DNA of 54,269 nt from Lyngbya sp. PCC 8106 (GTDB taxonomy: Bacteria; Cyanobacteriota; Cyanobacteriia; Cyanobacteriales; Microcoleaceae): positions 1-54,269 of the forward strand of contig NZ_AAVU01000047.1 in assembly GCF_000169095.1 (NCBI RefSeq), written 5' to 3'. Under the pieces are notes generated by a model. The model searched no databases. It was not told the DNA's origin and saw only the letters and a list, made by a program, of their open reading frames with translations. A program made the translations under genes and the position numbers. Shown piece by piece: positions 43,675 through 52,663 of this stretch (position 1 is the stretch's first letter; each line of letters starts with the position of its first letter).

Positions 43675-45078
43675 TTAATAGTTGGATTCATTATTTAGAT
43701 AATCGCGCATTTTTTCAGCAAATAAACTGGTCATTTTTCGACATTGACCCGCCTGAATTTCTCGGGCTGCATCTAGAAATACAGTTTCATCTAAATAGTG
43801 AGTTAAATGTTGAATTAAAGAATCAAAAGCATTCGTATCTATAACCCCATCTGCCGAATTTAATCCTGCTTTATTCAACAAAACCTGAATCAACTGTTCC
43901 ATAACCTGTTCTCGAATTTGATTGAGCATTTGCTTGAGCTTTAAGATCCGACTAACTTGGGATTGATTATTCATATTCAATTCCCGAGCTACCTCACCTT
44001 GAGATTTATTTTCAAAATAGATCAGTCGTAAGCTAGGTAAAAAATCAACGGCATAATCAGCATACCAAGTATTTTTTTTAAGTTGATGCAGGCGTTGGGA
44101 AAGTACCCGCTCAATCGCTTCCATAATAGCTCGACTGCGATGTTCGTCTAGAAATTCAAGCTCTATTGCGGGTGAATTAGAAGGTTGTAAAGTCGGAGTG
44201 GGGTTAACAACTTGTTCCTGTAGAAACTGAGCAATAGTTTTCAATCGATTCAATAGTTCAGGGGGAGAATGACATTGAATTCCTCGTTTCGCTAGATAAT
44301 CGCCCATTTCCAGGAGTTGAGCTTCCGATGGTTCTGGACATTTGCCCTTTGCTCCTGACAATCGCCTGTCACGCCGATACACTCCATGAAACACCTCCAC
44401 TAAACTGCGATCATCGGGTGAAAGAGTTTCCAATTGGTAATGTTTAATCTCATTGAGTCTCGCCCAAGGTGTAGTCAGTGATAGCCTGAATTCCACCCAT
44501 AACATTTGGTTTAACTCTCGATGGCGACGAGTGAGTAAATAAGCCCACTTCCAGAGATCCCCTTTCGTTTGATTGAAACTTCCCAAAATCTCCACCGAAA
44601 AATAGGAGTAGACTGAAGGCTGAAGGTTTCCCTGATTGTCTAGAATGACTTGAGTTTGGCGGTTTGAGTCTAGTCCTACCCAAGTTTTACCATCATCAGT
44701 TAGCACTAGGGGCAATAAATCCAGAGTAGAAAAGCCATAGCGTTCACCGAATTGTTGAGCCAGCTTTTGACAAGCATAAACGATAGCATGGGAAACGTAG
44801 CACCGCAAACAAAGTCCTGCTGTCACCCAAGCGGGAACCGATGACAGAGAAGGATCACAATGTTGATTGAGAAAGTGAGACAACAAAGTCACTTGAATCT
44901 TTCGATGCTGTTGACTGGAGAGTTCCTGGGTTTCATCAAGGGATGGAAACCAAGCTTGAAACTGTTGCAGGGCCAGAGGTAATACCTGATCTTGATATCC
45001 CTTCTGAAAATTAGGCGCATCATAGCTGACAAAATCGATCCTGCGTAATGTCCAGTATTTGTAGCTCGGAACGCCCAT
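43675..45078 (-). CDS. Sigma-70-like factor with long N-terminal region
   Basis: This 467-residue protein has a C-terminal helix-turn-helix like sigma region 4: LPSLRLIYFENKSQGEVARE, then LNMNNQSQVSRILKLKQMLN, at about 350-395. The N-terminal 300 residues do not show canonical sigma region 2 motifs but contain conserved Trp/Arg stretches (WAYLLTRRHRELNQMLWVEF, TTPWARLNEIKHYQL). Annotation pipelines usually call such proteins sigma-70 family. It heads the set sigma-like, DUF1822, CHAT-receptor, and may transcribe it. Whether it binds core polymerase is untested as far as I know. Confidence 0.7.
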   Translation of the reverse strand: MGVPSYKYWTLRRIDFVSYDAPNFQKGYQDQVLPLALQQFQAWFPSLDETQELSSQQHRKIQVTLLSHFLNQHCDPSLSSVPAWVTAGLCLRCYVSHAIVYACQKLAQQFGERYGFSTLDLLPLVLTDDGKTWVGLDSNRQTQVILDNQGNLQPSVYSYFSVEILGSFNQTKGDLWKWAYLLTRRHRELNQMLWVEFRLSLTTPWARLNEIKHYQLETLSPDDRSLVEVFHGVYRRDRRLSGAKGKCPEPSEAQLLEMGDYLAKRGIQCHSPPELLNRLKTIAQFLQEQVVNPTPTLQPSNSPAIELEFLDEHRSRAIMEAIERVLSQRLHQLKKNTWYADYAVDFLPSLRLIYFENKSQGEVARELNMNNQSQVSRILKLKQMLNQIREQVMEQLIQVLLNKAGLNSADGVIDTNAFDSLIQHLTHYLDETVFLDAAREIQAGQCRKMTSLFAEKMRDYLNNESNY

Positions 45079-45418
45079 TTATGATCTCCCCGTGTAACCT
45101 ACCTCGGCAGTATTTGAATTCCAATACATTAAGTTAGCATTTACTGGATTAGCACTCAAAATTGATTCTTCTAAACATTCCATTTTACACTTCAATTTTC
45201 CTCTAGTGTTTAACGATTTTAACTAATGCAGGTTTCGGTCAACCCCAGAAATAATTTGCAGAACTTGCATAAGTTGACCCTGACAGGAGTTAGTCGGGAA
45301 TGACCGTAGCAATCAGATAGGTATGAGGGACTGTTGTGTGGGTTCTTACCCCCATCCTTATCTTACCGTTGATCAAAACGATTTGGAATTGCTATAGATT
45401 TGCTTACTCCTTCCAAAA
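45079..45418. other. Divergent promoter region, no gene
   Basis: About 340 bases separate the sigma-like gene and the DUF2207 gene. No open frame or repeat of note is seen. The AT-rich stretch 45120-45230 probably holds the promoter of the sigma-like operon. Confidence 0.45.
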
Positions 45419-46393
45419 ATGATGTACAACATAAGATTTCGAGTAAAATGGCAGAGAGTCCTAATTTTTTTACTCTCATTGTTGCTCAGTTTAACTCCCC
45501 TACTCAAGACTGTCGCACAAGAAAAATCTCCGTTTTATTGGGATTTTATTAATGTAGAAATGGAGGTTCAAGAGAATGGAGATATGCTGATTAGTGAAAC
45601 TCAAAAATATGTTTTTACTCAATCTCATTCTAATCAACGATATCGATATATTCCTCTAGATAAGGTAGATGAGATTACGGATGTTGCCGTTTTTGAAAAT
45701 GAAAAACAAATTCCGGCTGAAACGGGTGTTGAAAATAATCAACTTTGGATTCGATGGAAACATGAGCTTAATCCGCCGGAAGCACACACTTTTGTTTTGA
45801 AATATCGAGTGATTGGAGGTCTACAATTTAACGAGGATAATATTCGGGTTTATTGGAAAGCGATTTTTCCTGAACGAAATACTCTGATTGAAAATAGCAA
45901 AATTGTCGTCAAACTTCCTCAAGCATTGGCTGGAAACATTCTAGAATATACAAGTTATGGTGTCTCAACCAATATTCGTGAGATTAATCCCTACACTTTT
46001 GAATTTGTTGCTCAACAACCCATTTATCCGGCGCAGCTAATAGAAGTTTTTATTGCTTTTCCTCAAAATATTCTGGATATACCGAAACCCAATTGGCAAC
46101 GTTTTTCCTTCTTAAAAGCTGTTTTAGATGTTTCTTTGTTCTATATTTCATTGTTCTCTTTAATTTTCATTATGAGAGGTATAAGTACCGATGGTGGTAG
46201 CAGTGCATATGGTAGCGGTACATTTGGCGGTGGCGGAAGTGGAGGTCGTCGAGGTAGAAGTACAGGTGGTGGTGGTGGTGGATGTGGCGGAGGTGGCGGT
46301 GGCGGTGGAGGTGGCGGTGGAGGTGGAGGTGGAGGTGGCGGTGGAGGCGGTGGAGGCGGTGGTGGTGGTGGAGGTGGCGGTGGCGGTGGCTAA
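45419..46393 (+). CDS. DUF2207-type membrane protein with poly-glycine tail
   Basis: This 324-residue protein has a signal peptide (about 12-34, RVLIFLLSLLLSLTPLLKT). The extracytoplasmic DUF2207 domain at about 40-215 includes INVEMEVQENGDMLISETQK, YRYIPLDKVDEITDV and VLKYRVIGGLQF. One transmembrane helix follows at about 228-252 (VSLFYISLFSLIFIMRGI). The last 70 residues are almost only Gly with a few Ser, Arg and one Cys, encoded by a GGT/GGC/GGA microsatellite (about 46190-46390) that ends with the stop. Gly-rich tails are common in DUF2207/TPM-type proteins, but this run is unusually pure and probably length-variable. Function is unknown. Confidence 0.82.
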   Translation: MMYNIRFRVKWQRVLIFLLSLLLSLTPLLKTVAQEKSPFYWDFINVEMEVQENGDMLISETQKYVFTQSHSNQRYRYIPLDKVDEITDVAVFENEKQIPAETGVENNQLWIRWKHELNPPEAHTFVLKYRVIGGLQFNEDNIRVYWKAIFPERNTLIENSKIVVKLPQALAGNILEYTSYGVSTNIREINPYTFEFVAQQPIYPAQLIEVFIAFPQNILDIPKPNWQRFSFLKAVLDVSLFYISLFSLIFIMRGISTDGGSSAYGSGTFGGGGSGGRRGRSTGGGGGGCGGGGGGGGGGGGGGGGGGGGGGGGGGGGGGGGGGG

Positions 46394-46570
46394 AATTTCC
46401 CTTGGAAAAAACTTGATGATCAGACAAGCAAAAAGACAATAAATGCCACCTTATATGAAATTGAAAAATAATGCTACAGATCAATTTCTGGACTTCTCTT
46501 GCTGACTCCGATCCTTTGCCCCCTGCAACCCCCAAAGCCGTTTCATTTTCCCCCTAAAACTTGATTTGTG

Positions 46571-46610
46571 GGGAGGTAGGGAGGTAGGGAGGTAGGGAGG
46601 TAGGGAGGTA
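46571..46610. repeat. Five tandem copies of GGGAGGTA
   Basis: The units are perfect and contiguous. The G-rich strand has five spaced GGG runs and could fold as a G-quadruplex. It is a likely hypervariable locus. Confidence 0.92.
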
Positions 46611-46821
46611 GGAAGACAGTTATCAGTGACCCGTTTCAGCGCAAAGTTTGTAAGAAAGTGTTCACTTCTGCTTCTTACCTTTTATAGCAGTACGCGAATA
46701 CATGATTGACATTTCTAAATCCTAAAACCCCTTCACCGTCTACTGTTCCCAGATCCGGTGTTCCCTGTTCCCGATTCAAGTAGCGCTATACCTTTTGTCT
46801 TCAGACTTCTAATGAGAGCAA

Positions 46822-46847
46822 TAAAAAAGCATGAATTTAATCATGCC
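46822..46847 (-). terminator. Terminator of the PEP-CTERM gene
   Basis: On the minus strand GCATGA and TCATGC pair around TTAAAT and are followed by six T. It lies about 100 bases past the stop of the PEP-CTERM gene. Confidence 0.65.
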
Positions 46848-46948
46848 TAGACGAAGTATTAATGTCAACCCATTAGGAAAACTATTGTTAATATTGAAAA
46901 TTCACTAAACTTTAACGTCTTCAACGAGAGAATCAATCAAGAGAATAA

Positions 46949-47671
46949 TTAGTGAGATGAAGTGATTTTTCGGCGCGATAACCAACCTGCACTTGCAACC
47001 AATCCTAAACCGAGCATAACTGAGGGTTCAGGAACTTCTTGAGTTTTCTCGTATTCATAAACGACAGAAACCATTGCACCGCCTTGGGTGTTAATTTGAG
47101 AAACAATATTTGCTGACCCTGTAACTTTGGAGTTGGTGAAAGCGGAAAATAGGAAATCAATATTACCGTCTCCGATAAAAGCATTTAAGAAACTTTGGTC
47201 TGTATAGGTTTTTTCGCCCGAAGCTACAGCAGTTAATCCGGAGAAGGAACCCCCCGAAGTTCCGCCAAAATCAAACGTTCCATCATAAGCGGTGGCGTTG
47301 AGTGAATCTGCTTTGTTTGCTGTTTCATCAAATAAAGTCCCTAAAATCTCAGACCCCATTAACTGTAGATTACCGGATAAATCAAATGTTAGGGTTTGGT
47401 CTTTGGCGTCTAAGTTTTCAACATTTGCATTCCCAACGATTTGTCCATCAAAGTTAACTTTAACGCTTTTGAGTGTTCCTAGACTAGCATCAAACTTTTG
47501 AACAGACAGCAGTGCATCTTCAATATCTGTAGTGGCGAGTCCAAAAGTGTCACTGTAGGATTTTGTCATCATCGCAGCATTTGCAACGCCAGCCGTCGCT
47601 ATTAAGCCTGTCAATGTAGTTACGGTGGTTAAACCTGCGATGAGTTTAGGGTTGATGAATGAGTTAATCAT
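46949..47671 (-). CDS. PEP-CTERM sorted secreted protein
   Basis: I start this at ATG 47669-47671, giving about 240 residues. MINSFINPKLIAGLTTVTTL begins a standard signal peptide ending ...AGVANA. An upstream in-frame ATG at 47743 would put 24 polar residues before it and is unlikely. The mature domain (about 35-205) is beta-rich, Gly/Ser/Asp-rich and of unknown role. The C-terminus has the sorting signal: PEPS (in EVPEPSVMLG), a hydrophobic stretch GLGLVASAGW and the basic end LSRRK. Exosortase would cleave there and anchor or release the protein outside the cell. Confidence 0.87.
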   Translation of the reverse strand: MINSFINPKLIAGLTTVTTLTGLIATAGVANAAMMTKSYSDTFGLATTDIEDALLSVQKFDASLGTLKSVKVNFDGQIVGNANVENLDAKDQTLTFDLSGNLQLMGSEILGTLFDETANKADSLNATAYDGTFDFGGTSGGSFSGLTAVASGEKTYTDQSFLNAFIGDGNIDFLFSAFTNSKVTGSANIVSQINTQGGAMVSVVYEYEKTQEVPEPSVMLGLGLVASAGWLSRRKITSSH

Positions 47672-47743
47672 AAGTGTTTGGGTGTGGTGTGTTGTTAATC
47701 GAGTGATGTTTTTGTGTATGTCAAATCTAAAACCTATTATCAA

Positions 47744-48071
47744 GGGGGTCTAGAAAACGGAGTGTGATTTTTATCACCTCATCCAAACAAATTAATCACG
47801 GAGCGAGTCAAAACAAAGGTTTATATTCAATAGCCATAAAGGGTTTGTCTATCAAGCTTAATTTTTAAACACGTAAGTATTTTGTTAATTCATTGTATAA
47901 ATTTTAACTTTAGTAATTGCGTAAAAACTAGCAAATTTTGAATGAGTGTATTTTTGATGCAGAAAATATTGCGTGATTCTGCGGTCAACCCATAAAAAAA
48001 TTCCCAGTCTGTAAGTTACAACTTCACAGATGGGGAACGTTAATCGTTATTCAGTTTTTTGGGTTGAATGA
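47744..48071. other. Intergenic region with terminator of the fasciclin gene
   Basis: The AT-rich part at 47760-47960 probably holds the promoter of the PEP-CTERM gene. The 3' terminator of the fasciclin gene is at 47994-48038. Confidence 0.5.
47994..48038 (-). terminator. Rho-independent terminator of the fasciclin gene
   Basis: On the minus strand TTCCCCATCTGTGAAGTT folds back on AACTTACAGACTGGGAA with two mismatches and a very short loop, followed by seven T. It lies 34 bases after the stop. Confidence 0.82.
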
Positions 48072-48761
48072 CTATTGTTCTTCCCCAGGCATCATCACAG
48101 GATCAGCAGGCATCATCACAGTATCAACAGCATGAATCACGCCATTACTTCCGACAATATCAGTCTTGATGACCTTGCCATTATTAACTAGAACTTCGTT
48201 GGTGTCGGGGTTAACAGAAATCTCCAACGCTTCTCCTTCAACGGTTTCAACAGCGCCGGGTTGAATTTCAGTCGATAACACCTTCGCCGGAACAACATGA
48301 TACTTCAGAATTTGAACCAGCTTATCCTTATTTTCAGGCTTCAGTAGGTCTTCAACGGTTCCTTCTGGTAACGCAGCAAAGGCTTCATCCGTCGGTGCAA
48401 ATACAGTGTAGGGGCCTTCACCAGACAAAACTTCAGCTAAGTCAGCCGCATTAATCGCCGCAACTAACGTGCTAAACGTACTATCTCCACTGGCAATGGC
48501 AACAATATTTTCTCCCTCAGCTTCTGTTGCTGTGGGGGTTGCAGTTGTATCGGTGTTATCAGTCGCGACTGCTTCACTCGCGGGTTCTACTTCAGGTGCT
48601 TCTGTAACCGCAATGGGTTCTGTCGGTTCGCTAGCCTGTTCAGTGGCAGGTTCTTCAGTATTGGTTGCAGTGGGTGAGTTACAAGCAGCTAATACAGTTG
48701 CACTGGCTAAAGCAGCAAATAAAACTAAAAGGCGCTTTGTCATCTGAGTCATTTTGTTCAT
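48072..48761 (-). CDS. Fasciclin-domain lipoprotein
   Basis: This 229-residue protein has a lipoprotein signal peptide with lipobox LAAC (RLLVLFAALASATVLAAC). A low-complexity Thr/Glu/Pro/Ala linker follows (about 28-85). The fasciclin (FAS1) domain occupies about 87-220: NIVAIASGDSTFSTLVAAIN, YTVFAPTDEAFAALPEGTVE, ILKYHVVPAKVLSTEI and GVIHAVDTVMMP. FAS1 domains mediate adhesion or bind extracellular matrix. The protein is probably anchored in a membrane facing the periplasm. The nearby PEP-CTERM gene is also exported, so the pair may act in the envelope. Three Met codons lie near the start; the first is used here. Confidence 0.92.
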   Translation of the reverse strand: MNKMTQMTKRLLVLFAALASATVLAACNSPTATNTEEPATEQASEPTEPIAVTEAPEVEPASEAVATDNTDTTATPTATEAEGENIVAIASGDSTFSTLVAAINAADLAEVLSGEGPYTVFAPTDEAFAALPEGTVEDLLKPENKDKLVQILKYHVVPAKVLSTEIQPGAVETVEGEALEISVNPDTNEVLVNNGKVIKTDIVGSNGVIHAVDTVMMPADPVMMPGEEQ

Positions 48762-48960
48762 AACTGTTTATAGCACGTAGATAAAAGTAACGAATTGTTA
48801 TCGAACTTAGCGCATCTTAACACAACCTTAACCGGCGTCAAGTTGTTTGAGAGTGCAGTTAACCGCACCTACAAAACCATTTCGTCTCCCTTCGGAAAAC
48901 AACCAAAATTCAATATCAATCCATCCGTAAATCTAACTAAAGGAGGATGTGAACTACCCA

Positions 48961-50244
48961 TCACAAGCGATGCACGCTTTTGGTGTGGGCTTCTGACTTC
49001 ACAGGGGAACGCCTCAGCTTGGACTTTCGTCCCGGCTTTGGTCTTACTTCCCCGACCTCAGCAGCAGTCCCGGTTCCCGAGACTGATAGAATTCTGATGC
49101 CTTCTGCTCTGATATTTATCGCCGCGTTTTCGTCTCTGTCGTGATGAGTGCCGCAATTTGGACAAGTCCAACTTCTGACCTCTAGCGGCATTTCACCAAT
49201 TTGATCATGACAATTTGAGCAGAGTTTTGAACTAGGAAACCATCGATCAATTACTACCAATACCTTGCCCTCTTTTTCGAGCTTATAAGACAAGAAATTG
49301 ACGAACATTCCCCACCCAACATCAGAGATTGCTTTGGCTAGTTTGTGGTTACGAACCCTTGCGGGTGAGCCAGTCGCTTCAAGTCGGGGAACCCGCCCAA
49401 CGCGCTGGCTCACCATGCCCTTAGTATTGAGTGATTCCACTACGATGACTTGGTTATCGTCAACAAGTTTTCTGGACAACTTATGCAAGTAGTCTTGACG
49501 GACATTGCTAATTCGTTCGTGAACCCTAGCAACAAGTTTTCTAGCTTTTTCTCTTGATTTGCTTCCTTTCTGCTTTCTTGCTAATTTTTGCTGTTTTCTC
49601 TTTAGGTTGCGCTCATGCTTTGCCAGGTGTCTGGGGTTGACAAACTTAGATGTTTTCAACCCGTCATTAACGATCGCAAAATCTTTTAGCCCTAAGTCAA
49701 TACCCGCCACCTTCCCTGAGCTATTAGGCGATTGATTATCCCCTTCTATCTCCACAAGTATTGAAGCATAATACTTCTCCGATGGAGTCATACTGACGGT
49801 TACGGCTTTAATTTTCCCTTCGATTGGTCGATGAAGCTTTGCTTTAATGATGCCTACTCGACCGGGAAATTTTAAACAACCATCGACAATTTTTGTAGAC
49901 TGGGGATATTGAATTGACTGCTTATTTTTTTTAGCTTTGAACCTTGGGTATCTCGCCCGACCTTCAAAGAAGTTTTGATCAGCAGTTACCAAATTTAATG
50001 TAGTTGCCTGCAATACTTGAGAGTAGCATTCAGATAACCAAGTGATTCCTTCTTCCTTTTTGAGCTTAGGAAGCATTGAATTCAATGCAGACTGATTCAA
50101 GCTTTTGCCCGTCGCTTTGTATGTTTCTATGCACAAATTGAGCGCATAATTCCACCAAAAACGGGAACAACCAAAGTGTTGAGCTAGTATCTGCTTTTGT
50201 TCAGTTGTCGGATATAACCTCACCTTGATGGCTTGATGTCGCAT
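48961..50244 (-). CDS. tnpB: IS605-family TnpB with 19-residue insertion
   Basis: I start this at ATG 50242-50244 (MRHQAIKVRLYPTTEQKQIL), preceded by GAAGGTG. The longer frame to 50307 adds 21 unlike residues. The protein of 427 residues has the RuvC Asp in AGIDLGLKDFA, the Glu in IVVESLNTKGMV, the zinc ribbon CSNCHDQIG...CPNCGTHH and HDRDENAA with the final Asp. After KGMV it carries SQRVGRVPRLEATGSPARV, encoded by copy 3 of the 57-bp mini-element, in frame at the homologous site used in the 17126-18439 gene. An upstream hairpin near 50306-50345 (GCAAGAAGTCCCACTCC...GATGGGATGAA) is the element end. No tnpA is adjacent. Confidence 0.9.
   Translation of the reverse strand: MRHQAIKVRLYPTTEQKQILAQHFGCSRFWWNYALNLCIETYKATGKSLNQSALNSMLPKLKKEEGITWLSECYSQVLQATTLNLVTADQNFFEGRARYPRFKAKKNKQSIQYPQSTKIVDGCLKFPGRVGIIKAKLHRPIEGKIKAVTVSMTPSEKYYASILVEIEGDNQSPNSSGKVAGIDLGLKDFAIVNDGLKTSKFVNPRHLAKHERNLKRKQQKLARKQKGSKSREKARKLVARVHERISNVRQDYLHKLSRKLVDDNQVIVVESLNTKGMVSQRVGRVPRLEATGSPARVRNHKLAKAISDVGWGMFVNFLSYKLEKEGKVLVVIDRWFPSSKLCSNCHDQIGEMPLEVRSWTCPNCGTHHDRDENAAINIRAEGIRILSVSGTGTAAEVGEVRPKPGRKSKLRRSPVKSEAHTKSVHRL
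49354..49410 (-). repeat. 57-bp palindromic mini-element, copy 3 (in frame in tnpB)
   Basis: It has the same length, site and direction relative to the gene as copy 2, but the central 3-base loop reads GAA on the plus strand (TTC in copy 2). Confidence 0.87.
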
Positions 50245-50356
50245 TGCATTCACCTTCTCTTTACTACCATAGTACAAAGGTGGTAAGAGCCTAGTCTTGC
50301 AATTCATCCCATCACCAACACTCTGTTTTTGGAGTGGGACTTCTTGCCAAATTTAG

Positions 50357-52501
50357 TTAAAACTGCCCCAACGCTCCCCAAACAATACCCGAAATCGTAC
50401 CCCAAACCGCCCCGACTCCGGCAGAAACCACCATCGCCCCTAAAAACATCGGCATCGCTTCTCCCGATGTACTACTGAGAAAATCAGGAAATATGACTGC
50501 TGCGATCGCCCCGACCGCCGCCCCTGCGATCGCCCCCAAAAAATTCCCCCAAATTCCGCCGACAATTGCACCTTTTGTCCCTACCATCTTCATCGACAAA
50601 GGCAAAGGCGGCACTCCCCCAATACTCCCAAACGTGGCGCCAGAGAGGATACCCCCTAAAGCCCCCAAACCTGCCGCCACCATCGCCATCACCAACATTT
50701 GCGACACCAACTTTGGACTCAGAGTTAGACTCATCTGTACCTGCCATTCACTCCACAACACCGCAGCGATCGCCAAAACCGCCCCCGTGATCGATCCCAA
50801 TACCGCCCCCCAAACACTGCCAGACACCGCCCCCGTCAAGCCTCTGACTCCTCCCGTTGTCGGCAGAGATAAAGGCGGTTTAAACACACACCAGATCGAT
50901 CCCCAAATTAACCCCAAAAATGCCCCCCAAAGCAAGGTTTGACCGACAACCATCTCTCCCGTTAACGCCCCAAACAAAATACCCGAAATCGCGGCTGCAA
51001 TCATCGCCCCGCAAAAACTGCCCACAATAAACGCTTTCCAGCGATTTAAACCCCTCGGAGGCGGTAAAAACATACTAATCGAAACCCCAAAAAACGCCCC
51101 CCAAATCGTTCCCACAAACATCCCCCCGAGAATACCGCCAGTTCCTCGGAAAAATCCAAACATAATCGCCATAATTGCTGAAGAACAAGCCACACCCCAA
51201 ATTCCGCCTAAGATCGCCCCTTGGATCAAGTTCAACATCAAAGATTGAATTTGTGGCGATAACCCGTTTGAGATTGTTCGGGTACGAGGACGATAACGAG
51301 AACGAGAGGAAGTAACGGCTTGTCTAACGGTTGTTTGCGGTTGAATAGCGTTTGTCGGAATCAGCGATTGCGCGGAGCGCAGTGGCGAAGCCAATCGCAC
51401 CGTTGAACGCCTTTTTCGCTTCGGTTTGAGGGGTTGTAAGTGGAGTCCCTGCTGTACGGCTTCGCGAGAGGGGAACGGATCACGTCCGCCCAGTTTTGAG
51501 GTGCGTTCACACCACGGACAAGTGTTTAAATGACGACCATAACGGTGTTGACTGTATTTGTCGCAGGTGAGAAGGTTTTCTTCGGCTTCGATCAAGGTTA
51601 ATAGCCAAGTTCTGGCATCGGGTCGGGCTTTGGGGTTTGTGTGTCCGTCTTGGAAACAACGCAAAAATAATTCTTGCAGTTTGGGATGGAGGATCTCAAA
51701 TGAAGGTGCCAAAGGCATGGGTTTGTAGGGAACCCGGTTGTTTCCGTAGACAAAATGACCGGCTTTGATGCGGGTTTCAATTGCGGGAGGATCGCCACTC
51801 CCTTTATAAACTCCAGAAAAGGGGTGTGTTCCTTCCATCAACAGTTGAAAGATTAACACTGCTAACCCAAACCGATCATGTTCTGGGGTACGATCGCGAT
51901 CGCGAAAGGTTTGACCTTGTAATTCTGGGGGAGTAAATTCAGCTTTTCCGACGGGACAGCGATACACGGTTTTAGTGTCGGGATCTCTAACTTGAAAGGA
52001 GTCGGTATCAACTAAAGTGACTAAAGCAGTATCGGAGACTAAAATATTTGATTCGTTGACATCTCCAATAACATAACCACTGGCGTGTAAGTCGGTGACG
52101 GACGCGACTAGGTTTCTGGCGGTACGATGCAGGTAGAGGTAGTTAAATAGGGGTTTGCGTTCCCGCCGAGTTTTGGGGGTATAAAAGGTGTGGATGGGCA
52201 GCGATCGCGTTACACTGGGCATCAAGAACCCGACGATTTTTCGCTTGTTGTCGGGGGTACAGAGAAGATCGACTGGCCATGCGATCGCCGTGACTCCGGG
52301 CATTACCGTTAACGTCTGAGGCGGGTTATTAAACATGACGGTGAGTTTGTCGGCGTCTTCCTCTGTCGGTTTATGATAGATTTTCGCAACCAGAGAGGAA
52401 TCTTCGACAACCGGAAATATGCGACCTTCTCCACCACTGGCGATCAGGTTGCTGGTATCAAGGGTAATTTTCTGTCCGGTGAACTGGCGTTGCAGCCGCA
52501 T
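50357..52501 (-). CDS. Atypical Ser/Thr kinase with Gly/Ala-rich membrane tail
   Basis: This 714-residue protein has an N-terminal protein-kinase-like domain (about 1-310). It shows a glycine loop (ASGGEGRIF, 21-29), Lys40 (LVAKIYHKP), a catalytic loop VIGDVNESNILV (Asp147, Asn152) lacking the usual HRD, and VDTDSF in place of DFG. Cysteines near 323-342 (CDKY...CPWCE) may bind zinc. After a basic linker (about 355-415), the last 290 residues are Gly/Ala/Ile/Trp-rich hydrophobic repeats (IWGAFFGVS, LLWGAFLGLIWGS, IVWGALGQF), probably many membrane helices packed by glycine zippers. This group occurs in cyanobacteria with stress or Ter-like modules. Activity is possible but unproven. Confidence 0.8.
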   Translation of the reverse strand: MRLQRQFTGQKITLDTSNLIASGGEGRIFPVVEDSSLVAKIYHKPTEEDADKLTVMFNNPPQTLTVMPGVTAIAWPVDLLCTPDNKRKIVGFLMPSVTRSLPIHTFYTPKTRRERKPLFNYLYLHRTARNLVASVTDLHASGYVIGDVNESNILVSDTALVTLVDTDSFQVRDPDTKTVYRCPVGKAEFTPPELQGQTFRDRDRTPEHDRFGLAVLIFQLLMEGTHPFSGVYKGSGDPPAIETRIKAGHFVYGNNRVPYKPMPLAPSFEILHPKLQELFLRCFQDGHTNPKARPDARTWLLTLIEAEENLLTCDKYSQHRYGRHLNTCPWCERTSKLGGRDPFPSREAVQQGLHLQPLKPKRKRRSTVRLASPLRSAQSLIPTNAIQPQTTVRQAVTSSRSRYRPRTRTISNGLSPQIQSLMLNLIQGAILGGIWGVACSSAIMAIMFGFFRGTGGILGGMFVGTIWGAFFGVSISMFLPPPRGLNRWKAFIVGSFCGAMIAAAISGILFGALTGEMVVGQTLLWGAFLGLIWGSIWCVFKPPLSLPTTGGVRGLTGAVSGSVWGAVLGSITGAVLAIAAVLWSEWQVQMSLTLSPKLVSQMLVMAMVAAGLGALGGILSGATFGSIGGVPPLPLSMKMVGTKGAIVGGIWGNFLGAIAGAAVGAIAAVIFPDFLSSTSGEAMPMFLGAMVVSAGVGAVWGTISGIVWGALGQF

Positions 52502-52663
52502 ATCGCAGGGAGGGGGAGTTTAACGGGTTTGATGATTATCATATCGCCATTCTTTCTCAAGCATAACGTTTCTAGGCATTGCGATCGCGTAGCTTGTGTA
52601 TCAGAACTCTACAAACTGCACTCAAACGCTAAGATTAATCTATCTTCTCTTGATGCTGATGTT

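Larger units (their letters stand above)
46394..46948. other. Repeat-rich intergenic region
   Basis: It holds five units of GGGAGGTA (46571-46610), heptamer-like GTTCCC repeats (46744-46773) and the PEP-CTERM gene terminator (46822-46847). No gene is supported. Confidence 0.6.

Noticed and set aside
46170..46535. Open frames rich in His or Val opposite or beside the DUF2207 gene
   Set aside because: They are translations of the GGN microsatellite in other frames. Low complexity explains their openness.
52373..52663. N-terminal extension of the DUF29 frame
   Set aside because: It is antisense to the kinase start and does not resemble DUF29. The ATG at 52664 fits the family start.
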